Positions 1 through 7,753 of a stretch of 64,000 nt of DNA are shown piece by piece (positions within the stretch are counted from its first letter, which is position 1; each line of letters starts with the position of its first letter). The notes beneath the pieces were generated by a model that did not search any database, had not been told where the DNA came from, and was given only the letters and a program-made list of their open reading frames with translations. A program made the translations under genes and the position numbers. Origin of the DNA: CAZQYC01 sp964597495 (GTDB lineage: Bacteria; Pseudomonadota; Gammaproteobacteria; Steroidobacterales; Steroidobacteraceae); NCBI GenBank assembly GCA_964597495.1, contig CAZQYC010000008.1, positions 1 through 64,000 of the forward strand, given 5' to 3'.

Positions 1-1337
1 TGTCGGACAGCCAATACGGCTTTCTGAACGGTCCGCCTTTCGCCATCTTCTACGCCCTCATGGGCATTCCGATTGCGATCGCCGCCGACCGATACAATCG
101 AGTTGCGATCCTGGCGGTGTCGATCTCCTTGTGGTCGCTAATGGCGGCTCTATGCGGATTCGCCGCGTCGTTTCTCTTCTTGCTGTTGGCGCGCATCGGC
201 GTTGCGATCGGCGAAGCCGGTAGCACGCCGCCGTCGAATTCCATCATCGGCGACTATTTCAAACCCAAAAAACGCGCGGCGGCGCTTGGCGTCTTCGCAA
301 TGGGCGTCACCATCGGCAGCGCATTGGCCAATTATTTCGGCGGACTGATCGCGCGCGACCTCAACGGAACGGCCTTGCAAAAACTTTTCGAGAGCTGGGG
401 TTGGCATTGGGTCCTTAGCCTGGCGGACTGGCAACACGTTGCCGGCTGGCGTGTTGCTTTTGTCGTCGTGGGTGCACCCGGCCTTCTCATCGCCCTCATC
501 GTGCTGCTGACGGTGAAAGAGCCGCCACGCGGATTCTCCGATCCTCCTGGCACCGGCCAGCCGGATCGCGCAGGCATACTGAGTACCCTGAAAGAACTGG
601 GATCCAAGCCTACGTTCTGGACGATGTCGATGGGCGCATCGCTGGTCGCCTTGGTCGGATACGGCCTTGCCGGCTTTCAAGCGCCGATGGTGCAGCGCTT
701 GCACGGCATCGACCCGGGCAGCTTCGCGATCAGCTTCGGCGGCCCCTTGGCCATTACCGCCGCATTCGGAACGTTCGCCAGCGGCATGATCGTCGATCGC
801 ATCTCGCATCGCGTGCCGACGGCTGTCGCCCTGGTGCCGGCTCTCGGAGTCCTCCTATCGATACCGTTTTATATCTATGCGTTCACGCGGCCGACGGAAG
901 ATCTGTACGGATCGATGCGCATTACGTGGGGCATCGCCTATTTCCTGCACTTCATGTACTTGGGATCCCAATATACGATCGGGCAAGGTGTCGTCGGTCA
1001 GCGGTCGCGGGCTTCGGCGGTGGCGATCTTGCTCCTGATGATCGCGCTGATCGGCAACGGCATCGGGCCTTATCTCGTGGGTGCATTGAGCGACATGTTC
1101 ATGTCCATCGAATTGAAAGACGCGGGATTCGGCGGCGTATTGACCGGCGATTTGTGCCGCAACGCAGCTGAATTGGCCAAATTGCCTGCCGATCAGCAAT
1201 CGGTCTGCAAAATCGCGTACGGTGAAGGGCTGCGTTCATCCATGATCGCCACCGCATTCATCTTCATCCCCGCCTCTCTGTCGTTCTATTTGTCGTCGCT
1301 AACCTTGAAAAAGGACATGGTGGCGCAGCCGCATTGA
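1..1337 (+). CDS. MFS transporter, 5' truncated by window edge
   Basis: The reading frame is open from base 3, so the true start lies outside the window; the first ATG at 60 falls inside a membrane segment (context GFLNGPPFAIFYALMG). About ten to eleven hydrophobic segments remain. The loop reading AADRYNR matches the G-x-x-x-D-R-x-x-R loop between TM2 and TM3 of the major facilitator superfamily, and a second cytoplasmic loop carries GDYFKPKKRA. The pattern resembles spinster-like and organic-anion MFS proteins. It acts in the inner membrane; the substrate cannot be read from sequence. An SDR gene follows after 9 nt and is probably co-transcribed, suggesting a small-molecule uptake and oxidation pair. 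Confidence 0.88.
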   Translation, partial: SDSQYGFLNGPPFAIFYALMGIPIAIAADRYNRVAILAVSISLWSLMAALCGFAASFLFLLLARIGVAIGEAGSTPPSNSIIGDYFKPKKRAAALGVFAMGVTIGSALANYFGGLIARDLNGTALQKLFESWGWHWVLSLADWQHVAGWRVAFVVVGAPGLLIALIVLLTVKEPPRGFSDPPGTGQPDRAGILSTLKELGSKPTFWTMSMGASLVALVGYGLAGFQAPMVQRLHGIDPGSFAISFGGPLAITAAFGTFASGMIVDRISHRVPTAVALVPALGVLLSIPFYIYAFTRPTEDLYGSMRITWGIAYFLHFMYLGSQYTIGQGVVGQRSRASAVAILLLMIALIGNGIGPYLVGALSDMFMSIELKDAGFGGVLTGDLCRNAAELAKLPADQQSVCKIAYGEGLRSSMIATAFIFIPASLSFYLSSLTLKKDMVAQPH

Positions 1338-1346
1338 GGAACCGAT

Positions 1347-2141
1347 ATGGAACTCGCCAATAAGATTATCGTCGTCACCGGCGGCGCCAACGGTATCGGG
1401 TTGGCACTGGCCAAGCGCTTCAAGCAAGACGGCGCGAAGCACATCACCGTTGCGGATTTGGACGGCGACAAGGCACAGAGTGTCGCCAAGGAAATCGGCG
1501 GATTAGGAATTCGCTGCGACGTCTCGTGCGAAGAAGACCTTCGCAATGTGGTCGCGCAAACGGAAAAAGCCGCCGGACCGATCGATTTATTTTGCTCGAA
1601 TGCGGGCATCGCCGTTTCCGACCCCGATCTCGACAATGCCGCGTCCGCACCGGACGCCGCGTGGGAAAAAAACTGGCGTGTTCACGTCATGGCGCACGTA
1701 TACGCGGCCAGGGCCGTGCTGCCGGGCATGATCGCGCGCAAACAAGGGTACTTTTTGAACACCATCTCGGCGGCAGGACTGCTCAGCCAGATTGGATCGG
1801 GAACGTACTCGGTCACCAAACATGCGGCGATCGGTTTTGCGGAACACCTGGCTATCACCCACAAAGATCACGGCCTCAAGGTGTCGGCCCTCTGTCCGCA
1901 AGGAGTGCGTACGGCAATGCTCGGCGACAGCGAGAACGATGCCGGTAAATCAGCGGCGGTAGACGGTGTATTAACGCCCGAACAAGTGGCCGATGCCGTC
2001 GTGCAAGGCTTGCGCGATGAAACGTTCCTCATCCTCCCGCACCCGCAAGTGGCCTCCTATATGCTGAAGAAAGCGGGCCAATACGACCGCTGGATCGGCG
2101 GCATGGCGATGCTACGCCGCTCGATGCTGAAGCAGAGATAG
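1347..2141 (+). CDS. SDR family NAD(P)-dependent oxidoreductase
   Basis: A classical short-chain dehydrogenase of 264 residues. The Rossmann motif TGGANGIG lies at 11-18, NAG at 85-87, and the catalytic triad is Ser141, Tyr154 and Lys158 (YSVTK). The acidic residue after beta-2 (VADLDG, Asp37) suggests NAD rather than NADP. A GAGGAA ribosome binding site precedes the ATG, 9 nt after the MFS gene. The substrate is unknown. The stop codon TAG (2139-2141) is the first unit of a 7-bp tandem repeat, so the repeat supplies the end of the gene. Confidence 0.9.
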   Translation: MELANKIIVVTGGANGIGLALAKRFKQDGAKHITVADLDGDKAQSVAKEIGGLGIRCDVSCEEDLRNVVAQTEKAAGPIDLFCSNAGIAVSDPDLDNAASAPDAAWEKNWRVHVMAHVYAARAVLPGMIARKQGYFLNTISAAGLLSQIGSGTYSVTKHAAIGFAEHLAITHKDHGLKVSALCPQGVRTAMLGDSENDAGKSAAVDGVLTPEQVADAVVQGLRDETFLILPHPQVASYMLKKAGQYDRWIGGMAMLRRSMLKQR

Positions 2142-2223
2142 GCGGTAGGCTGTAGGCCGGAGCGTTTCGCTTTTTTCTTTTCTGATCTTCTCTTTAACAT
2201 CTGACCTAGAGCCTACAGCCTAG
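2139..2223. repeat. Inverted pair of TAGG heptad arrays
   Basis: At 2139-2158 the sequence is three 7-bp units, TAGGCGG TAGGCTG TAGGCCG. At 2205-2223 a mirrored array contains CCTACAGCCTA, the exact reverse complement of TAGGCTGTAGG at 2146-2156. The two arms could pair around a loop of about 55 nt. A short AGCG/CGCT hairpin followed by six T lies between them (2161-2176) and may act as a weak terminator for the SDR gene. Confidence 0.7.
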
Positions 2224-2234
2224 AACCTTCTCAC

Positions 2235-2954
2235 ATGGCCACCCTTTTCCTCATCCGCCACGGGCAAGCTTCGTTCGGCACCGACGACTACGATCGCCTC
2301 TCGTTGCTCGGCCACAAGCAAGCCTATATCGCCGGCGAATACCTCCGTTCCGCGGCAACCACCGTCGATGCCATTTACTCGGGCGCCTTGCTGCGTCAGT
2401 TGGAAACCGCCGAAGGCATTGCAAAAACGGTCCGCACGAAAGACGGTAAGGTTCCCAAGATCAGCGTCGATGCACGTTTGAATGAAGTCGATGCCGACGG
2501 TCAATTCCAGCATCTCGTGCCCTTGCTTAAAGACGCCGACGCGGAAATCGTGCAACTCGCCGAGGAAGCCAAACACTCCTCGCGCTCGTATCAAAAAGTG
2601 TTACGTCGGGTATTTACGCACTGGCAAGAGCTGCCGACGGAGCATGCCCACCTCGAAAGCTGGTCTGCGTTCGCGGATCGCGTGCACTCGGTCATTAAAG
2701 ACATTGCTAGCAGCGCCGAGAGCGGCGCAAACACAGTCGTCGTGTCGTCGGGCGGCGTCATCGCCACCATTACGCAACACGTGCTCGGCCTCCCGAAGAG
2801 TGGCGCCTATCCTCTGTTCGAAGCCCTCGTCAATGCCTCGATTACCCGACTGCTGCACACGCGCGATCGGATTTCGTTGAGCTCGTTCAACGACCATTCC
2901 TATTTACATTCGCTCGGGCGTGGGCGCGGCGAGAACCTAGTGACATTCCGCTGA
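2235..2954 (+). CDS. Histidine phosphatase superfamily protein
   Basis: A phosphoglycerate-mutase-like protein of 239 residues. The RHG motif is at residues 8-10 (LIRHGQASFG), with His9 the expected phospho-acceptor. In the C-terminal half the usual SHGG motif reads VVSSGGVIA, so the second catalytic histidine is not where the family normally has it. Some proteobacterial subfamilies carry a similar SGG variant, so this may be a subfamily trait. The physiological substrate is unknown. The gene follows the heptad repeat after the SDR gene, and the thioesterase gene starts 24 nt downstream. Confidence 0.88.
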   Translation: MATLFLIRHGQASFGTDDYDRLSLLGHKQAYIAGEYLRSAATTVDAIYSGALLRQLETAEGIAKTVRTKDGKVPKISVDARLNEVDADGQFQHLVPLLKDADAEIVQLAEEAKHSSRSYQKVLRRVFTHWQELPTEHAHLESWSAFADRVHSVIKDIASSAESGANTVVVSSGGVIATITQHVLGLPKSGAYPLFEALVNASITRLLHTRDRISLSSFNDHSYLHSLGRGRGENLVTFR

Positions 2955-2978
2955 TTTCGAATTTCCCATGGTGCAAGC

Positions 2979-3566
2979 ATGTTTCCCTGGCTACGGTTGA
3001 TTCGCGCCCTACTGTCGCTCATCGGCAAACCACCGGTCGATTTGCTCGCGTCGACGCGCGTCCGCTTGCGCGTGTGGCCGAACGACATCGATTTCAATCT
3101 GCACGTGAATAACGGCCGCTATCTCGCACTGGCCGACATCGGCCGCGCTCATTGGTTCGTGCGAACCGGCGTCATGGCGATCGCTCGAAAGCAACGCGCC
3201 TTCCCAGTGGTCGGCGATGCGTTCGCAAAATTTCGCCGTGAACTTAAGACGTTCGAGACCTTCGAGATCGAGACGCGCCTGGTCGGGTGGGATTCGAAGT
3301 GGGGCTTCCTGGAGCATCGATTCATTCGCGGCGGACGCGTGCTTGGCGTGGTTGCCGTACGCGGCGTATTCAAAGGCCCGAACGGACCCGTCGATCCTAA
3401 TGTTTTTCTAGCGGATCTTTCGCGCTCGACCGCCTCGCCCACACTACCGCGGTGGGCAAACGATTTTCACGACGGTTGCGAAGCATTGAGCGCGCAGCTT
3501 CGCGAAGAAGAGGGGCGCTCTCACCCCAACCCTCCCCCGCAACCGGGAGAGGGAGACAAAGAGTAA
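2979..3566 (+). CDS. Hotdog-fold acyl-CoA thioesterase-like protein
   Basis: A 195-residue protein whose N-terminal 150 residues match the 4-hydroxybenzoyl-CoA thioesterase/YbgC type of hotdog fold, with the segment DIDFNLHVNNGRYL around residue 30-43 giving the family Asp and HxNN signature. It probably hydrolyses acyl-CoA or acyl-carrier thioesters; the acyl chain is unknown. The last ~20 residues (rich in Pro, Gly and Glu, containing PPPQPGEG) are encoded by a GC-rich palindromic repeat arm at 3518-3553 and are unlikely to belong to the fold. It converges on lgt, 16 nt away. Confidence 0.85.
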   Translation: MFPWLRLIRALLSLIGKPPVDLLASTRVRLRVWPNDIDFNLHVNNGRYLALADIGRAHWFVRTGVMAIARKQRAFPVVGDAFAKFRRELKTFETFEIETRLVGWDSKWGFLEHRFIRGGRVLGVVAVRGVFKGPNGPVDPNVFLADLSRSTASPTLPRWANDFHDGCEALSAQLREEEGRSHPNPPPQPGEGDKE

Positions 3567-3626
3567 GCACCGCCTTCGCTCTTTAACCCGCTCCCGGTTG
3601 CGGGAGCGGGCTGGGTGAGAGCGGCG
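3516..3626. repeat. Pair of inverted GC-rich palindromic repeats (REP/BIME-like)
   Basis: Two arms of about 36 bp lie in opposite orientation, one at 3516-3553 and one at 3587-3626, around a spacer of about 33 bp. Each arm reads GCGCTCTCACCC, then a C-rich stretch, then CCGCAACCGGGAG. The second arm contains a perfect hairpin (3587-3596 with 3601-3610, loop GTTG). The arms form the 3' ends of two convergent genes and encode both C-terminal tails. A related pair lies inside leuS (59110-59203). The hairpin could also act as a bidirectional transcript end. Confidence 0.8.
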
Positions 3627-4389
3627 CTCTTAAACGGGCATGGATCAGTAACGCGATTCCCAATCCGATGAACGGCAAACTTAAATACTGTCCGACGTAG
3701 ATCGATCCATCGTTTTCATAGGTTGCTTGTGCGGTCTTGAAAAACTCAAGCAGGAAGCGCGCACTGAACACCAGCAAGAAATAAAGTCCGACCAACATTC
3801 CCTCTCGAGGAGCCTTTAAGCGGCGGTAAATCCAGAGCAGCAGCGCAAAGATCACCGAATAAGCGAATGCTTCGTAAAGTTGAACCGGATGCCGCGGCCG
3901 AACATCGACCCGTTCGAATACGACGCCCAAGAAACTGTCCGTGGGCATGCCGTAAATTTCCGAGTTAAAGAAATTTCCCACGCGAATGAAGGTGCCCGCC
4001 AGCAAAGCGGGAATCGCCAGTCGATCCAATAACCAGAGATACGCCGGTCGATCGGGTCCACGGGAATAAAGCCAAACGCCGAGCAGCACTCCGATCGCGC
4101 CGCCATGGCTCGCATACCCGCCCAACCAAACTTGCGGTATCTCCCAGGGGTGCGCCAGGTAGTACTCGGGGTCGTAGACCAAACAGTGCACGAGACGCAT
4201 CCCGACCACGGTTCCGATCAGTACGAACCACAGCAAGCGATCGAGTTCCGCCACGTTTCGTCCTTCCCGGCGGTACATCCACTGCATGATCAGGAGCCCA
4301 GCAAAGACGCCGCCGGCGAAAAACAGGCCGTACCAACCAATCGCGATCGGACCGAGCTGGAGAATGATGGGGTGAATGTTCCAGGTCAT
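3583..4389 (-). CDS. lgt: Prolipoprotein diacylglyceryl transferase
   Basis: Lgt transfers diacylglycerol from phosphatidylglycerol to the lipobox cysteine of prolipoproteins in the inner membrane, the first step of lipoprotein maturation. The 268-residue protein has about seven membrane segments, the conserved HGGAIG segment near residue 95, and the family signature RVGNFFNSEIYG near 135-147. The C-terminal part RFLLEFFK is also typical. The final residues, PLPQPGAG, are encoded by one arm of the palindromic repeat at 3587-3626 and so are a lineage-specific tail. Lipoprotein substrates in this window include LptE and the DUF4136 protein. Confidence 0.95.
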   Translation of the reverse strand: MTWNIHPIILQLGPIAIGWYGLFFAGGVFAGLLIMQWMYRREGRNVAELDRLLWFVLIGTVVGMRLVHCLVYDPEYYLAHPWEIPQVWLGGYASHGGAIGVLLGVWLYSRGPDRPAYLWLLDRLAIPALLAGTFIRVGNFFNSEIYGMPTDSFLGVVFERVDVRPRHPVQLYEAFAYSVIFALLLWIYRRLKAPREGMLVGLYFLLVFSARFLLEFFKTAQATYENDGSIYVGQYLSLPFIGLGIALLIHARLRAPLSPSPLPQPGAG

Positions 4390-4645
4390 AAGAATCGTCT
4401 TACCGAAGATGCGGGTTTAGATGATGGTAACGGAATCAATACGTCGCATGATCTATTAGAAACAACGCCGAACTGTGTCCAATAAGTCCGTGCGGTCTTT
4501 ACAATAAGTAAACCCCGCGGCAAAACGAATATTTGTCGATTTTCGTGCGGTCATTCTCGCATCCGAAAGTCGATTCGAAAGGACCTTATAAGTGGTGGGG
4601 GGGAATCGCGCGGCGATCCTCTTGCCACATCCGCAGGAGGGCAGC

Positions 4646-5974
4646 ATGCATCAGCCCAGATTGCCAGTGTCCCCTACTTTTGGGGTCACTCAATCGTCGT
4701 CGACATCGGAATCTCCATCGGGGCTGTGGCCATTAGGCTCGGTAAACCGCGTCACATGGGTAAACGGTGAAGGCGATTGCTCCCCACGTCATGGCATGCC
4801 GTCGGTATTCCCGTCGCTTGGCATGGTGGGCGCAAAACTTCGCCATCTTCCCGACCCCATCGGTTTCTTGACGAATCTCTTTGCAAACGCGCCGATTGGG
4901 CTGGCGGTCTGGAAGGCCGATGGTTTCGTGCTGCTGGCCAATAGCGCGCTCAACAATTTATTCGGCAGCGTGCCGCCGCCCGACTACAACCTATTCACCG
5001 ACACCGTCGCGGCCGAACTCGGAATCACATCCGCTATTCGATGCGCTTTCTCCGGCGAGTCCGTAACCTTGCCGACCTTCTGGTACGACCCCCGGCAATT
5101 GCGGAGCGCGAACGTTTCGGAAGGCCGGCGCGTCGCGATATCCGCAACGATGTTTCCGATCTTGAATTCGGCCGGCGTGGCGGAATACGTCGCCGCGGTT
5201 TATCGCGACGATACGCATATCACCCTGGCCCAGGAACAATTGAAAGCGCAGAGCGAGCAACTCGAACGGCACATCATCGGCCGGACCGCCGAGCTGGAAG
5301 AAGCGAACGAAGAATTGGAGGCATTTTCGTATTCCGTTTCGCATGATCTGCGCGCGCCGGTTCGGGCAATCGATGCGTTCGCGACGCTGCTCGCCAATGA
5401 CGGCGAATCTCGCATGAGCGAAAAATCCCAGGATTACCTGCGCCGCATTCGAACCGCCAGCTTGCGCATGGGCGAATTGATCAACGATCTCCTGTCGTTC
5501 TCGCGTCTCGGCAAACAGGCATTGGAACTTAAAAACGTGTCGACGGCGCAGCTCGTCGAACAAGTCGTGCAGGAACTCAAGTCGCATCCGCGCGACCGGG
5601 AAATCGACATTCATGTCGAACCGCTGCCTGCCTGCCGCGCCGATCCGACGCTTTTGCACGAAGTGTTTTTGAACCTGCTCGACAATGCGATCAAATTCAC
5701 CGGCAAGAACCCCGAAGCACGCATCGACATCGGATCGCGCGTTCAAGACGGCCAAGTCGTTTGGCATGTAACGGATAACGGAGTGGGCTTCGACATGGCG
5801 CATTACGAACGGCTGTTCGGCGTCTTCAGCCGCCTGCATTCGGTCGAAGAATTCGAAGGCACCGGCGTCGGCCTCGCCTTGGTGAACAGGATTATTAAGC
5901 GCCACGGCGGCGAAATTTGGGCCTATGCGGAACCCAACAAAGGGGCGACGTTTTACTTTACGTTGGGGGAGTGA
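4646..5974 (+). CDS. PAS domain sensor histidine kinase (phytochrome-type kinase core)
   Basis: The start at 4646 is chosen because AGGAGGG at 4635-4641 sits just upstream; an in-frame ATG at 4592 lacks such a site. The protein has 442 residues with no membrane segment: a PAS-like region about 65-185, a short coiled coil, a HisKA domain with the phospho-acceptor in FSYSVSHDLRAPVRAI (about 215-230), and a HATPase domain with N box NLLDNAIKF, DNGVGFD and GTGVGLALV. The core is closely related to the kinases at 42019 and 45639. No adjacent response regulator is seen, so it is an orphan kinase; the signal is unknown. Confidence 0.88.
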   Translation: MHQPRLPVSPTFGVTQSSSTSESPSGLWPLGSVNRVTWVNGEGDCSPRHGMPSVFPSLGMVGAKLRHLPDPIGFLTNLFANAPIGLAVWKADGFVLLANSALNNLFGSVPPPDYNLFTDTVAAELGITSAIRCAFSGESVTLPTFWYDPRQLRSANVSEGRRVAISATMFPILNSAGVAEYVAAVYRDDTHITLAQEQLKAQSEQLERHIIGRTAELEEANEELEAFSYSVSHDLRAPVRAIDAFATLLANDGESRMSEKSQDYLRRIRTASLRMGELINDLLSFSRLGKQALELKNVSTAQLVEQVVQELKSHPRDREIDIHVEPLPACRADPTLLHEVFLNLLDNAIKFTGKNPEARIDIGSRVQDGQVVWHVTDNGVGFDMAHYERLFGVFSRLHSVEEFEGTGVGLALVNRIIKRHGGEIWAYAEPNKGATFYFTLGE

Positions 5975-5980
5975 AAAGAA

Positions 5981-6016
5981 AGCCGCTAGCTACTAGGCCC
6001 TAGCCGCTAGCCAGAA
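5981..6016. repeat. CTAG heptad array
   Basis: Five 7-bp units (CTAGCCG, CTAGCTA, CTAGGCC, CTAGCCG, CTAGCCA) followed by GAA, starting 7 nt after the stop of the upstream kinase gene. TAG occurs in all three frames and, because CTAG is palindromic, on both strands. The ending CTAGCCAGAA is shared with the arrays at 29541, 32301 and 60380. Confidence 0.8.
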
Positions 6017-6085
6017 AGCAGCCGGTTGGCCAGTCGGCCCCTCTCTCCTGTACATTGTCGGCCCCCACACTACCGATGATTCGCA

Positions 6086-6808
6086 ATGGGCCGTATTTTT
6101 GAAGTTAGAAAGCATGCGATGTTCGCGCGCTGGAACCGGATGTCCAAGCAGTTCGCCCGCATTGCGAAGGAAATCAATATCGCCGTGAAAGCCGGCGGAA
6201 CCGATCCGCATTCCAATTCGGCCCTCCGCCGAATCATGCAGAACGCACGTTCGTTCAACATGCCCAAGGACAAGGTCGAAGCGGCTATCAAGCGCGCTTC
6301 GGGTAAAGACGCCACCAACTACGACGAAGTCATTTACGAAGGTTATGCGCCGCACGGCGTGGCCGTTTTAGTCGAAGCGGCCACCGACAACGTCACGCGC
6401 ACGGCCGGCAGCATTCGGAGCATCTTCGCCCACAACGCCGGAAACTTAGCCAGCACCGGCAGCGTGAGCTTCATGTTCAAGCGCATGGGCGTGTTCCGCT
6501 TGAAGCCCGAAGGCGTCGACCAGGACGATCTGGAGCTCTATTTGATCGACCATGGATTGGAAGAGATGGGGGAAAGCACCGGCGAAAAAGGCGAACCGCA
6601 ACTCGTGATTCGCTGTGCATTCGCCGACTTCGGCCAAGTCCAAAAGGCGCTGGAGGATCGGCAGATCATTCCGCTCTCCGCGGAGCACGAATACATTTGC
6701 ACGACCCCCATCGAACTTCCCGAACCTCAAGCGAAAGAAGCATTGGAGCTCATCGATCTGCTCGAACAGGACGAGGACGTGCAAAAGGTGTATCACACCC
6801 TCGCCTGA
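6086..6808 (+). CDS. YebC/PmpR-family DNA-binding regulatory protein
   Basis: The 240-residue protein matches the YebC/PmpR/TACO1 family over its full length. Its N-terminus (MGRIFEVRKHAMFARW) is not the common MAGHSKW form but the variant with MGRxFExRK seen in a separate YebC clade. Internal family segments include NSALRRIMQNAR, MPKDKVEAAIKRASG, YEGYAPHGVAVLVE and NAGNLASTGSVSFMF. Members act as transcription regulators or assist ribosomes at difficult nascent sequences; which role applies here cannot be told. In many bacteria yebC neighbours ruvC, but here it precedes an AEC transporter by 18 nt. Confidence 0.92.
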   Translation: MGRIFEVRKHAMFARWNRMSKQFARIAKEINIAVKAGGTDPHSNSALRRIMQNARSFNMPKDKVEAAIKRASGKDATNYDEVIYEGYAPHGVAVLVEAATDNVTRTAGSIRSIFAHNAGNLASTGSVSFMFKRMGVFRLKPEGVDQDDLELYLIDHGLEEMGESTGEKGEPQLVIRCAFADFGQVQKALEDRQIIPLSAEHEYICTTPIELPEPQAKEALELIDLLEQDEDVQKVYHTLA

Positions 6809-6826
6809 CACTGAGTCGGCCCGGCG

Positions 6827-7729
6827 ATGCTCGCGTTCTCACTCCTCATCGTTTGCCTCGTAGTAGGCATCGCGGTCGCTCGGTTCGCTCAGCCGCCGCC
6901 GACCCTGGCTGCCGGACTCAACTGGTGGGTCGTCAATATCGCCTTGCCGGCCCTAGTCCTTCACTTGGTGCCGACGCTGAAATTCAACCAGGACACCTGG
7001 TTTCTCGTCGTTTCGATGTGGCTGGTGTTTGCCGCCAGTTGGGGATTCTTCGCCGTCGTCGGACGAACGCTTGGATGGACTCGAGGCCGAATCGGCGCGC
7101 TCGTGTTGGTTTGCGGGCTCGGCAATACCGCCTTCATCGGCTATCCAATGATCGAGGCGTTGCGTGGCCGGGAAGGATTGGCTCTCGCCGTCGTCGCCGA
7201 TCAAGTGGGCTGCTTCGTGATGCTCGCCATCGGCGGCGCGCTCGTCTCCGCAGTCTATTCGCACTCAAATTCACGCATGAGCGCACGCGTCGTTGCAAAG
7301 CGCATCGCGTTGTTCCCGCCGTTCGTCGCGTTGCTCGTCGGCCTGATTGCGGGAACGCAGGGCGGATGGCCTCCCGCTGCCGATGCCATCTTGCATCGCA
7401 TTGGCGACACCCTAGTTCCGCTTGCTTTGTTTTCGGTGGGTCTGCAAGTTCGTGTACAACCCGCACGTGATCAACTGGGCGCCGCCCTGCTGGGCCTAAC
7501 TTATAAACTCATCCTGGCGCCCATGATCGTTTTCGCACTTGGCCAGGCATTCGGTGTCAGCGGTCTCACGCTCGCGATAAGCGTACTCCAAGCCGCGATG
7601 GCGCCCATGATTTCGGCCGCGATTCTTGCCGAACAAAACGACCTCGACCCGCAAGCCGCGAATCTGCTCCTCGTTCTGGGAATTGTTATTTCCTTCGCGA
7701 CGGTGCCTTTGATCAATTCGCTTCTGTGA
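6827..7729 (+). CDS. AEC family transporter
   Basis: A 300-residue membrane protein with about ten hydrophobic segments in the two-times-five arrangement of the auxin efflux carrier family (Mem_trans domain). Typical features are LNWWVVNIALPALVLH in the first repeat, GLGNTAFIGYPM, and in the second repeat PLALFSVGLQV followed by AAMAPMISAAILA. Bacterial relatives export or exchange dicarboxylates such as malate or malonate. The gene starts 18 nt after the yebC-like gene and may be translated from the same transcript. The substrate is not predictable. Confidence 0.9.
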   Translation: MLAFSLLIVCLVVGIAVARFAQPPPTLAAGLNWWVVNIALPALVLHLVPTLKFNQDTWFLVVSMWLVFAASWGFFAVVGRTLGWTRGRIGALVLVCGLGNTAFIGYPMIEALRGREGLALAVVADQVGCFVMLAIGGALVSAVYSHSNSRMSARVVAKRIALFPPFVALLVGLIAGTQGGWPPAADAILHRIGDTLVPLALFSVGLQVRVQPARDQLGAALLGLTYKLILAPMIVFALGQAFGVSGLTLAISVLQAAMAPMISAAILAEQNDLDPQAANLLLVLGIVISFATVPLINSLL

Positions 7730-7753
7730 GGCATCGCGCCTCGATCCTTGTCC

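Noticed and set aside
4991..5905. Minus-strand open frame of 304 codons opposite the PAS kinase
   Set aside because: The plus strand encodes a full histidine kinase with a good ribosome site; the antisense product has no family features.
5981..6016. Heptad arrays considered as CRISPR repeats or transcription terminators
   Set aside because: Units are 7 bp without spacers, and most lack a stable hairpin plus T-tract; they fit a tandem-repeat class instead.
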